Positions 1-10,639 of a stretch of DNA of 64,000 nt are shown here, piece by piece. The stretch comes from Hydrangea macrophylla (lineage: Eukaryota > Streptophyta > Magnoliopsida > Cornales > Hydrangeaceae), in assembly GCA_033977485.1 (NCBI GenBank), contig CM066988.1, positions 52,017,649-52,081,648 of the forward strand, given 5' to 3'. Both the position numbers and the translations under genes were made by a program. Every line of letters starts with the position of its first letter. The first letter of the stretch is position 1. The notes beneath the pieces are model-generated. The model was not told the DNA's origin. It searched no databases and saw only the letters and a list, made by a program, of their open reading frames with translations.

Positions 1-530
1 ACATTTGAACATGTATGAGACAATACACCACACTCATCTTACCGACTCTTTTCTCTTGACAAACAAAATAACCCACTATCTCACACCAGTATCTTTGAAA
101 TACTCCGATAGCCACACTATAGAACAGGGGTGCCAGGGAATGTCCAGTTTGCCTCACACTTTGGTCCGGGGTACCAGGGAGTGTCCAATGCCTCTCACTT
201 TGAATACATAATCCGTCATGCAAATACCGGAGGAACCCTCACACAATATCCAGACTCGGGTATCAGGGAGTATCCGTAGGCCACAATTTAGCACTACCAT
301 GGGTGCTAGGGAATGTCCAAGTTCGGCGTCACACACTTTAACGCTACCATGGGCGTTAGGGAGTGGCCAATTTTACCACCGTCGCATTTCAAAGACACTC
401 TCACCGCAATCTCAACACGTCACACTTTGGTACACAATAACCAGAGAGTGTCCACAACACAATCTCAATCTCATACTCTTTCCAAACTGACCATTACTCT
501 TTTCCACACTGATTGACACCCATATGCATG
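1..530 (-). repeat. Minisatellite inside the inverted LTR
   Basis: Degenerate tandem units of about 40-55 bases built on a CCAGGGAGTGTCC core followed by a CTTT-containing segment. Cores are visible near 131, 171, 266, 307, 355 and 440. The same unit occurs in reverse at 7850-8190 in the right LTR. Short open frames here are by-products of the repeat. Confidence 0.75.
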
Positions 531-754
531 TACAACTGGCTCCACATGTATGTCATGAACCTTAAACATGAAGGAATTTACTGAATTAAAGGAACAACGT
601 ACGTACGGGGATTGATAAGTCGCAATATATCATCCTCATTATTCAAACAAAATCAAATAGGAGTCTGTTTTAATAAATTACTCAAACAGAACCTTAACAG
701 TCCTTAAAAGTTGAACCAAACAGTCCCTTAGCAGAAAACAAATAAAAAAACAGA

Positions 755-915
755 AACTTGCAGGTCGCGCGATGGGTCGCTCGCGCGGGCCGCTTGCGCG
801 ATCTGCCTATTTTTCATTTTTCATTATAAAAATTTCCAACTGCCAGAAAATCACAAGGCTCGCGCGCGCAGGACGCTGGCGCGATCCGCTCGCGCGACCC
901 TCGCTCGCGCGAGTT
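755..915. repeat. CTCGCGCGAG palindrome cluster
   Basis: About seven exact or one-mismatch copies of the self-complementary motif CTCGCGCGAG or its TCGCGCGA core, in two groups (about 765-802 and 858-912). The stretch is strikingly GC-rich in an AT-rich LTR. It lies downstream, in LTR sense, of the candidate splice-donor hairpin at 1338-1358. Confidence 0.8.
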
Positions 916-1337
916 AATGCTGAGGTTTCATCTTCTTCGTTAAAACTGCTCTGTTTTAGAAATTACGGGTACTTTTTACCTATTTTCAAAAATTGAAGTA
1001 TATATAACGAATCATATATGGATTTCTTCGGTTTTTCTTAAGGATTTAGAATCCACAATCAATTTAACATGGATAAAACCATATCTCTCTAATTTCAAGA
1101 AAAACTAAAAGATGTCAAAATTTGATTTCTTATATACTTTTACATATGGATGAATTAGGCTTAAATACTTCACCAATAGACTTTACATACTGTAATCTAT
1201 CATAATTATCTATAAAAATGAAATTTGGTCAGGTTTGGAAAATCTCCATTTTTGAGCTTCAAGCTTTCATACGAAAATCAATGGTGTTCTTCAAATTAGA
1301 CTAAACTAGCAGAAATAAAGGATGAAATTACATTCTA

Positions 1338-1358
1338 GGTGAGTTTAGAATACTCACC
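1338..1358 (-). promoter_or_regulatory. Candidate LTR leader splice donor within a perfect hairpin
   Basis: GGTGAGT and ACTCACC flank a 7-base loop, giving a 7-bp perfect stem. On the minus strand the 5' arm reads CAAG/GTGAGT, a consensus plant 5' splice site. Related hairpins are at 6995-7012 and 9307-9323. Splicing is an inference only. Confidence 0.4.
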
Positions 1359-2233
1359 TTGAAGAAGAGATGGGAATATGTGGAGATAGAATAGCAATAT
1401 AAGAATCCGAAGCTTTGGCTATGGAGTTGGTGTAACTTCTCCTTCCAGAAAAATTCAAAAACTAAACTCTCAAGCTCTCTCTTTTCTCTCTGTGCTTGAA
1501 GTGCAGAATGTGTAATGTCCCAATTGTGAGCTGTGTGTGTGTTAATATAGCACATAAGAATTTGGAGGCCAAGAAATTTTAAAAACTCACTTAACAAGCT
1601 TAATTGATTTAACAAATCCCTGATTACTCTTAATTATCAGCACATATACATTCGTATCTACAATTATACACAGATTGTTAACCCATAGATCATCCAAGAG
1701 CCAAGTCTAGCTATGTAGGGGTCAAATTAGGAGTGTTTGGGAATGAGAGCTTATGGCATAAACTAATACACAACATAGGAGCACAACCAAACATGGCTTT
1801 ATCAAATGATTAGTTTCCATAATTAGAAATAAAGCAAATGTCAAGTCTTGCTTTACATCACTTCCAAAATCTGTGGAAGTTTAGTGTGGCGTAGACAGTT
1901 TTGCACATAAACTGGTATTTTCGTGACGCGGTGTTCATAAAAATACAGGAAATTCATTTTATCTCAGGAAATGATTTTCTGGTTTTATTAAAATACTGTT
2001 TGAGTCAAAAGAAATTATTTTCACCGTTTGAAATACAGATTTTGCAAATCCAACACAGGTGTTATTAATATTTAAAGAAATTACAGTTTGGCCCCAATAA
2101 TAATTTCAATAGTAATTAAGTCAAGAATTAAGAATTAACATGTGAGAATTGAAATTAAAATGGAAGCAATAATACAAATTGAATTTAAATATGACATTAC
2201 AATTAAATGTTTATGAATTTTCAGGTTGTTACA

Positions 2234-2960
2234 ACTGTAGGCAATTTGATTTTCGGACACCTCAGAGGGGTAATTTTGGGAACAAGCCGCCGATGTATCG
2301 TACACAAGGGCAAAAGAGGAATTTTTGTGGAAGCGAGAAACCCCAAGCTATCTCCTATTCAACTCAACCCCGAGTAGGAGAAGGAAGTAGTGCTAGGAAA
2401 TGCTTTAACTGTGGCAACCCTGGTCATTTGGCTCAAGACTGCAAGGCACCTAAGCGTGCCACCAATCAGGGTATGGTCTGCTGCAACTGTGGTGAGCCTG
2501 GTCACATCAACAAGTTATGTACTGCTCTTAAACAGGTGACCTATGGTTAACAAGGTCAGACTCGCTTGAATGTTGTTATTCCTGATGCCACTGGATATGA
2601 TGAAACTGTTTATGAAGAAAGGAATTATAGAGAAGAACAGCCCGATCAGCAGATGGTGGAAGGTACATTAACTTTGTTTAACTCTCAAGTTAAAGTTTTA
2701 TTTGATACATGTGTTGCACTTTCATTCACATCTGCTAAGACTATTTAGAGATCGGGTATCCTAGTATCCTACCTCACCGTTTAGAGAAGACTTTGAAAGC
2801 TACCTCACCATTAGGAGCCACAGTCAAGTTAGGGCACATGTGCAAGGATTGTCCCTTACGACTAGGAGACCATGAGATCTTTATAAGGCTGATTGTCCTA
2901 TCGATGAAGGAGTTTGACATAATCCTAGGAATGTATTGGCTCTCTTAGAATCAAGCGAAG
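2234..2960 (+). pseudogene. Ty3-1 gag C-terminus and protease, decayed
   Basis: This is the 3' part of a Ty3 chromovirus gag. Two CCHC zinc knuckles of the form C-X2-C-X4-H-X4-C are visible at about 2401-2442 and 2482-2520; they bind genomic RNA in the particle. The aspartic protease follows, but its active site reads D-T-C at about 2704-2712 instead of D-T/S-G, so it should be dead. Stops occur at about 2548 and 2746, and a frameshift lies between 2749 and 2960, because the frame used after 2961 differs from that of 2566-2748. The 5' two thirds of gag is missing at the junction with the inverted LTR at 2233. Confidence 0.85.
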
Positions 2961-4440
2961 TTGGATTATACGAGGAAAAGATTTACATTCTCCGACAATG
3001 GGAATCAATCCTTTGATTTTCAATGTAACCCTTTGGGAGATATGTTCCTTACAAGATGCTTAGCAAACATCAAAGTCGTCAGTACAGAGATGATAACATC
3101 AATACCTATAGTCAAGGACTTTGAGGAAGTATTTCAAGATATTTCTGGTTTACCGCTTGAGAGAAGTATAGAGTTTTGTATTGAGCTTATACCAGGTACT
3201 GCTCTGATCACCAAGGTTCCCTATAGAATGGCCCCCGCCGAACTGTTGGAATTAATGGAACAAGTTCAAGTGCTCGAGAATCTGGGTTTTGTACATCCAA
3301 GTACATCACCTTGGGGAGCACTAGTATTATTCGTAAAGAAGAAGGATGGGACGCATTGACTGTGTTTTGATTATAGAGATTTGAACCGAGTGATTATCAA
3401 GAATAAGTATCCCTTACTTGGGATCGACGATTTGTTTGATCAACTACAGGGAGCTACGACATTATCTAAGATAGATCTAAGGTCGAGATATCATCAGTTG
3501 AGGGTATGAAAGGAAGACATACCTAAGACTACTTTCAGAACCCGATATGGTCACTATGAATTTTTGGTGATGCCATTTGGAATGATGAATTCCCCGACAG
3601 TGTTTATGGATTTGGTGAACAGAGTGTTCAAGCCTTATTTGGATTAGTTTGTCATCATCTTCATAGATGATATTTTGATCTATTCTACGATAGTAGAAGA
3701 ACACGAACAACACCCATGGATTGCAATGCAAACACTTAAGGACCACCACTTATATGCTAAGTTCAGTAAGTATGAGTTCTGGTTGCAAGAGGTAAAATAT
3801 TTGGGACACAAGGTATCACCTCAAGGAATTTCTGTGAATTCATCTAAGATAGATGCTGTGTCAAATTGGGTTAGACTGAGCAACCCTACGGAGGTTAGGA
3901 GTTTCCTTGGACTTGCAGGTTATTATAGGAGATTTGTCGAGGGATTCTCCAGGATAGCCGCACCATTGATTGGACTGACCAGGAAAGCTCAAAAGTTTGA
4001 ATGGACAGAGAAGCATGAACACGCCTTTATAGAATTGAAAGAAAGACTCACCAGCGCACTGGTACTAGCCATACCCAAGCCTGATGAAAAGTTCATTATC
4101 TTTAGTGACACATCATACCAAGGATTGAGGTGTGTGCTTATGCAAGATGATAGAATTATCGCCTATGGATCTAGATAGCTGAAGCTGAATGAGTTGAACT
4201 ACCCCACTTATGATTTGGAATTGGCAGCTGTGATGTTTGCACTCAAGATTTGGAGACATTATCTCTACGGTGAAAAGTTTGATTTATTCTCCGATCGCAA
4301 GAGTCTAAAATATTTGTTCACACAGAAAGAGTTAAACATGAGGCAATGCAGATGGATGGAGTTGATTAAAGATTATGACTTCACATTAGAATACCACCTT
4401 GGTAAAGCTAATGTGGTTGCTGATGCTTTGAGTCAAAAAA
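2961..4440 (+). pseudogene. Ty3-1 reverse transcriptase and RNase H, decayed
   Basis: Reverse transcriptase of Ty3 type. Visible are the PYRMAP entry segment, SPWGA, the KKKDG block, and the catalytic F-I-D-D at about 3658-3672. RNase H follows, with FSDTSYQG, the YDLELAAV segment and the HLGKAN/VADALS end. One reading frame runs through the region but is cut by nonsense codons at about 3357, 3507, 3645 and 4176. Several fit C-to-T changes of CGA or CAG codons when compared with the Ty3-A and Ty3-B copies in this window. RNase H also has S-D-R-K-S where the sister copies read T-D-H-K-S. It is not functional as it stands. Confidence 0.9.
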
Positions 4441-6002
4441 CTCGTGAAATAATTGCCTCCCTAATGATTAGAGAATGGCGGGCATTGGAGACGTTGGCTG
4501 AGTTCGTCGTGCAGAGTGCTAAGGAAGGAGAAGGGAAACTTTTTGGATGTCTTATCCTACAGCCTATCCTTATCGATCGCATTATCGAAGCTCAGAAAGA
4601 AGATGAGAAGTTTCAGATATGGTTGATGAAGATGTTAGAAAAGGATCCAATAGAATGGAAAGTGGGAAGTGATGGAGGGTACAGATGCAGAGATAGATTT
4701 TGTGTACCAGATTTTGGAAATTTGAGAAATGATATTCTAGAAGAAACACACAAGTCAAGATTTATAGTTCACTCAGGAGGAACAAAGATGTACAAGGACT
4801 TGAAGAAAAATTTCTAGTGGGAAGGTATGAAGAAGGACGTGACTGAATTTGTATCCAAATATTTGACGTGTCAACAAGTCAAAGCCGAACATCAGAGACC
4901 CTTGGAATTGTTGCAATCGTTACCTGTTCTAGGTTGGAAGTGGGAGCAAATCACCATGGATTTTATAGTAGGATAACCTCGGTCTCAGCAGAATCATGAT
5001 GCCATTTAGGTGATCGTGGATCGAATGACTAAATAAGCTCATTTCATTGCTTATAGTATGACATACCCGGTGGAAAGGATGAGCCAAATGTACATACAAC
5101 AAGTTGTGCGACTTCATGGTGCACCGGTGTCAATTGTGTCAGACCGTGATGCACGTTTTACTTCTAGATTTTGGGAATGTCTACAAGAAGCTATGGGAAC
5201 CTCGTTAAAAATGAGTACTGCTTTTCACCCTCAGACAGACGGGCAAACTGAGCGTGTTAATCAGGTCATAAAGGATATGCTTAGGGCTTGTGTCATCGAT
5301 TTTGAATTATCTTGGGAGACGCACTTGCCTTTGGTAGAATTTACGTATAACAATAGCTACCACATGAATATCGGGATGGCTCTGTTCGAAGCATTGTATG
5401 AACGACCATGTCCTTCTCTATTGTGTTGTGCAGAGGTTGGAGATACGGAATCGTTGGGACCAGATTTGGTTAGAGAAACCAACAAAAAAATATCTTTGAT
5501 CAAGGAAAGGATGAGAACCACACAAAGCAAGTATAAAAGTTATGCCGATCGATGCCCAAAGGACTTGGAATTCAGTGTTGGAGATCACATACTTCTTAAG
5601 GTCTCACCGACCTGAGGAGTTGTGTGCTTTGGTCTCAAGAAAGGGAAGTTAGCCCCACATTTCATCGGACCGTTCAAAATTTTGGATCGTGTTGGGAAAG
5701 TGGCTTATCGACTTGCGCTACCACCAAAGATGTTTGGGGTTCACAATGTATTCCATGTTAGTATGCTGAGAAAATTCATACGAGACCCCTCACACATGGT
5801 TAGTTTCGACGATATTGAGATGAGTCATAACATTACTTACAAGGAGAGGCCCGTGAAAATTCTACATCAGAGTATCAAGAAGTTGAGAAATAAGGACATT
5901 CTATTGGTGAAGGTTCAGTGGAATCACCATGACGAGAATGAAGCCTCGCGGGAAGTTGAAGCTAATATAAGGAAGAAACACTCGGAGTTATTTCATGACT
6001 AG
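4441..6002 (+). pseudogene. Ty3-1 integrase and chromodomain, decayed
   Basis: Integrase in the same frame as the RT. The N-terminal zinc-binding region lies around 4760-4880 (H...H...C-X2-C, with a damaged C-X2-C as only TCQQ is clear). The catalytic core has IVDRMTK (about 5015-5035), VSDRDARFTSRFW (about 5137-5172) and the FHPQTDGQ/ERVNQ segment. The C-terminus carries the FIGPFKI and FHVSMLRK motifs and a divergent chromodomain tail ending at 6002. Stops occur at about 4815, 4974, 5007, 5034 and 5613. The chromodomain places the element with plant chromoviruses (Tekay/Del-like). Confidence 0.88.
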
Positions 6003-7428
6003 TTAGTCGAGATTTCAGGGGTGAAATCCTATTTAAGAGCGGAAGAATGTAACAACCTACATTTTTATTCAATATTAAATTTGCATTTTCATGTTTAATC
6101 TGTATTGTTGATTTCATTTAATTTTAATTGCATTTCCTTATTTATTTTAATTTTGTATTACTGGTCTTATTTATTAGAATACTAGTTGGGGTCAAATTGT
6201 AATTTTATAAAATTTAGTGATACCTATGTTGGATTTCAAATCTGTATTTCAAAACGGTGGAAACATTTTCTTTTAACTCAAATAGTATTTTTATAAACCA
6301 GAGATCATTTCAAACATTAAAATGAATTTTTTGTATTTTTGTAGTGATCACCGCGCCGCGGAAATACCAGTTTATGTTTAAAACTATCCGCGCTGCGTTA
6401 AACTTCCACAGATTTTGGAATTGACATAAAGCTAGAAGTGACATGTACTTGAATTCCATTTATGGCAACTAATGATTGGTTAGGCCTTGTTTGGGATTGG
6501 TTTTGGTTCATGTGCTAACCTTATGCCATTAGTTGTTTTCCTAAACAATTAAAGTGATTCCTAGGCAACTTATTCTTGCCTTGTTTGGCAATACTAATTA
6601 TGTGAGTATTAGTTTGTACCTTTAAGCTACAAATTCCCAAACACTTGTAATTGACCCCTACTATCTCCATATGCACATATACGTATATGTTTGAGTTGTG
6701 TAAATTAGGTGTATTTAGAAATTTGTAAACAAAACCTTTTATTGAGTGTTTGAGGATGAACGTGGAGCCCAAGTTCCTCATTTGATCTTTGATATGTACT
6801 CTTATACACTCACACAATCTGCACTTGGCTCTTGTAAACTAAAATAGAGAGAATACAGAGAGTTTAGAGAGAGAGTCTAAGAAGAACACTTGCAAATTTT
6901 AGTAAGAAGAAGCTTCAATCTTCTTAGCTAAGTTTGCAATTAGAGATTCTTATTCTTTAAATCTTTCTCAACAAACACACACCTTCTATCACGATGAGTA
7001 TTTTCAAACTCACTCTGAATGCAATTCATGTCTCAATTTCTGTTTGTATTGTTAGAATTAGAAGTCACCATTGTTAATTTTAAGTCTGAACTCTATAGTT
7101 TGAAAACATGAGTTTCAATCTTAACCAAAATCCGGTTTTAGAGATGAATATTAAAGATTATGGTACATAGAGACTACGGTTTAAGTTATAGAGCCTAATT
7201 CATTCGTATCGCAATGTATATTAAAAATGAAATTTTGTCACCTCTCATTTTTCGTAAAATTCGAGAACTATGATTGAAATTGTTAAATCCGATCACATAT
7301 TCATAATCCTTGCAGAAAAATAGAGAGAACCATATATTACAAGTTATGTTTACATTTGGATTTCAAAATGGGTCAAAAATAGGCTTTAAATTTGTAGCAC
7401 AGGATAAACTGCTCAAGAAGACGCAGTG

Positions 7429-7486
7429 GCAATCGATTGGCATGTTTACCAATCGATTGGCATGTTTACCAATTGATTGGCATTTT
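7429..7486. repeat. CAATCGATTG palindrome cluster
   Basis: Three 20-base units of the type CAATCGATTGGCATGTTTAC in tandem; the third carries CAATTGATTG. Each holds the self-complementary 10-mer CAATCGATTG. Confidence 0.85.
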
Positions 7487-7849
7487 TCAACACTGACGAC
7501 TTCTAGTAAAACGGTCATAACTTCCTCTAGAAAACTCGAAAATGCGCACCGTCTGAAGCGTTGGGAACTAGACTCAATGACCTTTCTTTGATATGTAATT
7601 CATTCACAAATATTATAACTCATTTTTAAGGGCATTGCCTCCAAGTGTACCCGCTTGTGTTCTTGTAGCTGTAAAAGCATATTAAGGTATTTTATGATGA
7701 ATTCACCAATTGTTTCATATAAGATTTGATTTCTTCTTGTATATCCATGGTTATCGTTCCCAATACTTTATATTTTCTATATAAAGTTACATGACATATA
7801 TGGGGAGTCAGTTTTACATGCATGATGAGTGTGGATCAGTGTGAAAAGA

Positions 7850-8190
7850 ATAAGTGGTTGAGATTGCATACTGGACACTCCCTGGTACGTGTGTACTAAA
7901 GTGTGATGTTTCGGGATTGGGGCTAGAGTATCTTTAAAATGCGACAGTGGCAAAACTGGACACTCCCTGGCACCCATGGAAGCACTAAAGTGTGTGACGC
8001 CGACTTGGACATTCCCTAGCACCATGGTAGTGCTAAAGTATGGCCTACTGGACACTCCTTGGCATATGTGGTATGGCTAAAGTGTGAGTCAATTGGGCAC
8101 TCCCTGGTACCCCATACTAAAGTGTTAGGCAAAATGGATACTCCCTGGTACCCCTGTACTAAAGTATGGTCACCTTAGTGTTTCAAGATA
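7850..8190 (+). repeat. LTR minisatellite, CTGGACACTCCCTGG units
   Basis: About seven degenerate units, each with a (C/T)TGGACACTCCCTGG-like core followed by CACTAAAGTGTG-like sequence, spaced about 40-65 bases. The same family occurs in reverse at 1-530. Confidence 0.85.
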
Positions 8191-8832
8191 CTGGAGTGTG
8201 AGAGTGGGATGATGTGTTGTCGAGGGAAAAGAGTTTGGTGAGATGAGAATGGTTACATTGTTCCATGCACGGTCACATGTGTTACGGATTGGAAATTATG
8301 ACATTATCATTATTGTTTTATAATTTTAAATTCATTGCTATATTTCTAATCTATTGAATAATGAAACTGTGAAATGGAAAATAGTAAATGAGTATGGTTT
8401 ACATTCAAGTACATGTTTTTAATACTCACCACCTTCATGAAGCTGACGGCATTGATGCACCCTGGACATTCGTGTCTAGGCTTTTCAGGTTATAATCAAG
8501 CTGAACCCTATGAGTATGCGAATTGAAAAACAACCACTGAGGGGAAAATTCATGACTATTGCTTTATATTACGAAAACTGAACCTGAAATAATGATGACT
8601 GTAATAGATAGTATTATTTTATTTGCAAGGTGGGTTGTGCCTTTAGTAGATCACGTGCTGTAAAAATTATCAATTTGGAAAAAATTTTATAAGCCTTGAT
8701 TGCTCTTACTCTAATTTAACTATTGTGTTGTTCGACGTTTGGGACGGAATTGATCCTTCATACTGTCACGACCTACGAGTCCATAAAGGAAATTAAATGT
8801 TTTCCATATTTATGCTATATCGGGGCATGACA

Positions 8833-9281
8833 AGTATAGCTCTCCCTTATATTGCATGTGCATCCTACTTCTACTTGATTTAATCTCTTGAAATGATTTT
8901 CATTAGATTTTCCTTTTTGCCATATATATTATCGAGTATGTTTGAGGAAACAACACCACTTATGAATTAATAACAAGGGTATTTGAATCAAGTCCTACCG
9001 TTCGATCGGGCGAGGAGGGGGCGCTTTAGTCCTGCTTGGGCTCCTTCCCCTCTCGTACCAAGCCCCCTGAACCTAGTTTCTAGTAATGAGGGCGAGTAAC
9101 CTTATTAAATTTTGGGCAAGTCAAACTTGGGTTTCCTAATTCCTGATAAAAATTAGGTGGCGACTCTTTGCATCTAGGATCGCGTGAGGAAGTTCTAGTT
9201 CCTTGAAGTGTGCTCCTTGGATCCGTCCCAGGACACTGTTAAGGAACACCAGGACCCCCTTCTCAATGCGCATGGTCCACA
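8833..9281 (+). mobile_element. Tat-type LTR 3' fragment (Tat-LTR4)
   Basis: Homologous in order to the last 450 bases of Tat-LTR2. It has the GGGCGAGG/CTTTAGTC segment, CTCCTTCCCCTCTCGTAC, the GTCAAACTTGGGTTTCCTAATTCC segment, GGTGGCGACTC and a TGGTCCACA end. The 5' part of the LTR is missing, and it abuts the end of the Ty3-1 LTR directly. Confidence 0.7.
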
Positions 9282-9436
9282 CACACGCACACGCTACTTC
9301 ATTAAGGTGAGTTCTAAACTCACTGGGTAACGTAGTTAAAATGTTTTTACATGATCAAAGAAGGAAAGATGCACATATTTTCTTTTCCCAAATTCTAGTT
9401 CTCGGCTTTACGTTTCTGGGAAGAAGACGTAGTCCC

Positions 9437-9580
9437 AAGCGATTGACATCATTGTTGGCCCAATCGATTATCATTTAGTACAATCGATTGGTAATAATTG
9501 GGACCTAATCGATTGGACTTTTTTTAATCGATTGTTACTGATTTTTTCCCAATCGATTGGACCCTAATCCCAATCAATTG
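9437..9580. repeat. CAATCGATTG palindrome cluster, seven copies
   Basis: Seven copies of CAATCGATTG or one-to-two-mismatch variants in about 140 bases, at irregular spacing. Irregular spacing distinguishes it from a simple tandem repeat. Confidence 0.85.
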
Positions 9581-9837
9581 GTAGTTATAGATGTTGATAT
9601 TTTATGCTGATTATATTAGGAACTGATTAGTTGTTTAAATGTTGTTCTGTGATCCCCACATTAGGAATAACGTGTTTTTACTTTGAGATGTTAGTTAACG
9701 TACCAGTCAGGTATCGATTTGGTTATCATTCATTTTATCCAGTGTAGTCAGACCACATGGGAAATGTCATGTATTGGAGTTAGTATGGAACTAAGTAGGT
9801 TGCTAAGATTTAGGAATCTTGCGTGGGCAGGTGTTGG

Positions 9838-10050
9838 TCATTAATATGTCCTTAAAAGCGGTGGATCGGACCAAGTAACCCTAAGATAAACTAATGATCC
9901 ATTAATATGTCCTTAAAAGCAGTGGAATGTCCATATGTCCTTAATTAGTGCATTACGAGAAGCTGTGGCAATAGAAAGGTATGTCTTGCTCATTAACATA
10001 TCCTTAAAAGCAGTAGACGATGCATAACTCCTTAAAAGCGATGGACCAGA
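9838..10050 (+). repeat. CCTTAAAAGCGGTGGA minisatellite
   Basis: About five degenerate units of the form ATTAATATGTCCTTAAAAGC followed by (A/G)GTGGA, near 9841, 9901, 9935, 9991 and 10022. Confidence 0.8.
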
Positions 10051-10437
10051 TCAATGGTGTATCCGAAGAAGTAATTACTGTCAAGTCTGTACTTCAATCA
10101 GTAAAGTTTAGTCGGTCTTTGTGTACAAGACATTAGTGATCGGTTAAGGAAGGGTTGAAAAAAAAAGATACTATTAGTATAATTTAATCCTTTATCGTTT
10201 CAATAACTTGTAACAACTTTGTAACTATGATACCCTATTAATATTTTAATCACTCAACTTTCATTAGTTGATAGCATTCATGCCATTGGATATTACCACG
10301 TCTAGCATATTTATGACCATGCAAGGAAAGGACCTATGGGGGAGGACTTCTAGGCTAGAGCTGATGCTACTGTGGAGGGCTACCCCAAGGGAAATCCGAC
10401 GAAGGACGACTACTATGCCAATGGAAGACTAGGGCTA

Positions 10438-10605
10438 TGATGCAAACCCCAATAGAATTGCTTTGAGACCCAAAAACAAAGATTGAATATCTTCCCAAGA
10501 AAGCTAAAAATCATATTGAACATAATTGTGAACCTGTGACCCAACGATTATTATGAATCGCAAACCTCAAGTATTTCAATATGAACCTGTGACCCAAACA
10601 CTTAA
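10438..10605 (-). repeat. Ty3-C 3' LTR remnant
   Basis: Matches 42698-42870 base for base with few changes (TGATGCAAACCCCAATAGA and onward, including the repeated GAACCTGTGACCCAA segment). It is truncated on its right side by the deletion that removed pol. Confidence 0.8.
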
Positions 10606-10639
10606 TATCACAATTATGAGGTGTAAATTCCAAATTACC

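Larger units (their letters stand above)
1..2233 (-). mobile_element. Inverted Ty3-type LTR, cut off by window edge
   Basis: Read on the minus strand this begins TGTAACAACC at 2233 and matches, in reverse, the right LTR of Ty3-1 (6048-8832). The first 370 bases agree at roughly 80 percent by eye, including the run around 1865-1935. Later landmarks follow in the same order: a GTGAGT/ACTCAC hairpin, a palindrome cluster, then a minisatellite at 1-530. The palindrome sequence differs from that of the right LTR, so this is a sister subfamily and not the paired LTR of the same insertion. Its 3' end lies off the left edge. It abuts the middle of the Ty3-1 gag at 2234, so it most likely inserted there; the right-side TSD would be ACTGT. 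Confidence 0.8.
6048..8832 (+). mobile_element. Ty3-1 right (3') LTR, 2785 bp
   Basis: Starts TGTAACAACC 45 bases after the gag-pol stop and ends GGGCATGACA. Internal landmarks in order are a region matching the inverted LTR at 1-2233, a TGAGT/ACTCA hairpin at 6995-7012, three CAATCGATTG-type palindromes at 7433-7482, and a minisatellite at 7850-8190. The matching 5' LTR is not in the window, so no TSD can be checked. Short ORFs inside have no recognisable product. Confidence 0.85.
9282..10437 (+). mobile_element. Degraded Ty3-type LTR fragment
   Basis: It resembles the 3' half of LTRs such as 6048-8832 in architecture: a GTGAGT/ACTCAC hairpin (9307-9323), a CAATCGATTG palindrome cluster (9437-9580), then a minisatellite (9838-10050). 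No gene is seen. The last 140 bases (10300-10437) are not assigned and may be element leader sequence. Confidence 0.55.

Noticed and set aside
9151..9162. TGGCGACTCTTT as a primer-binding site for tRNA-Arg (also 21702)
   Set aside because: The motif resembles Tat/Ogre PBS, but here it lies about 90-130 bases inside the LTR, before the true TGTCCACA-type end, and TSDs confirm the longer LTR.
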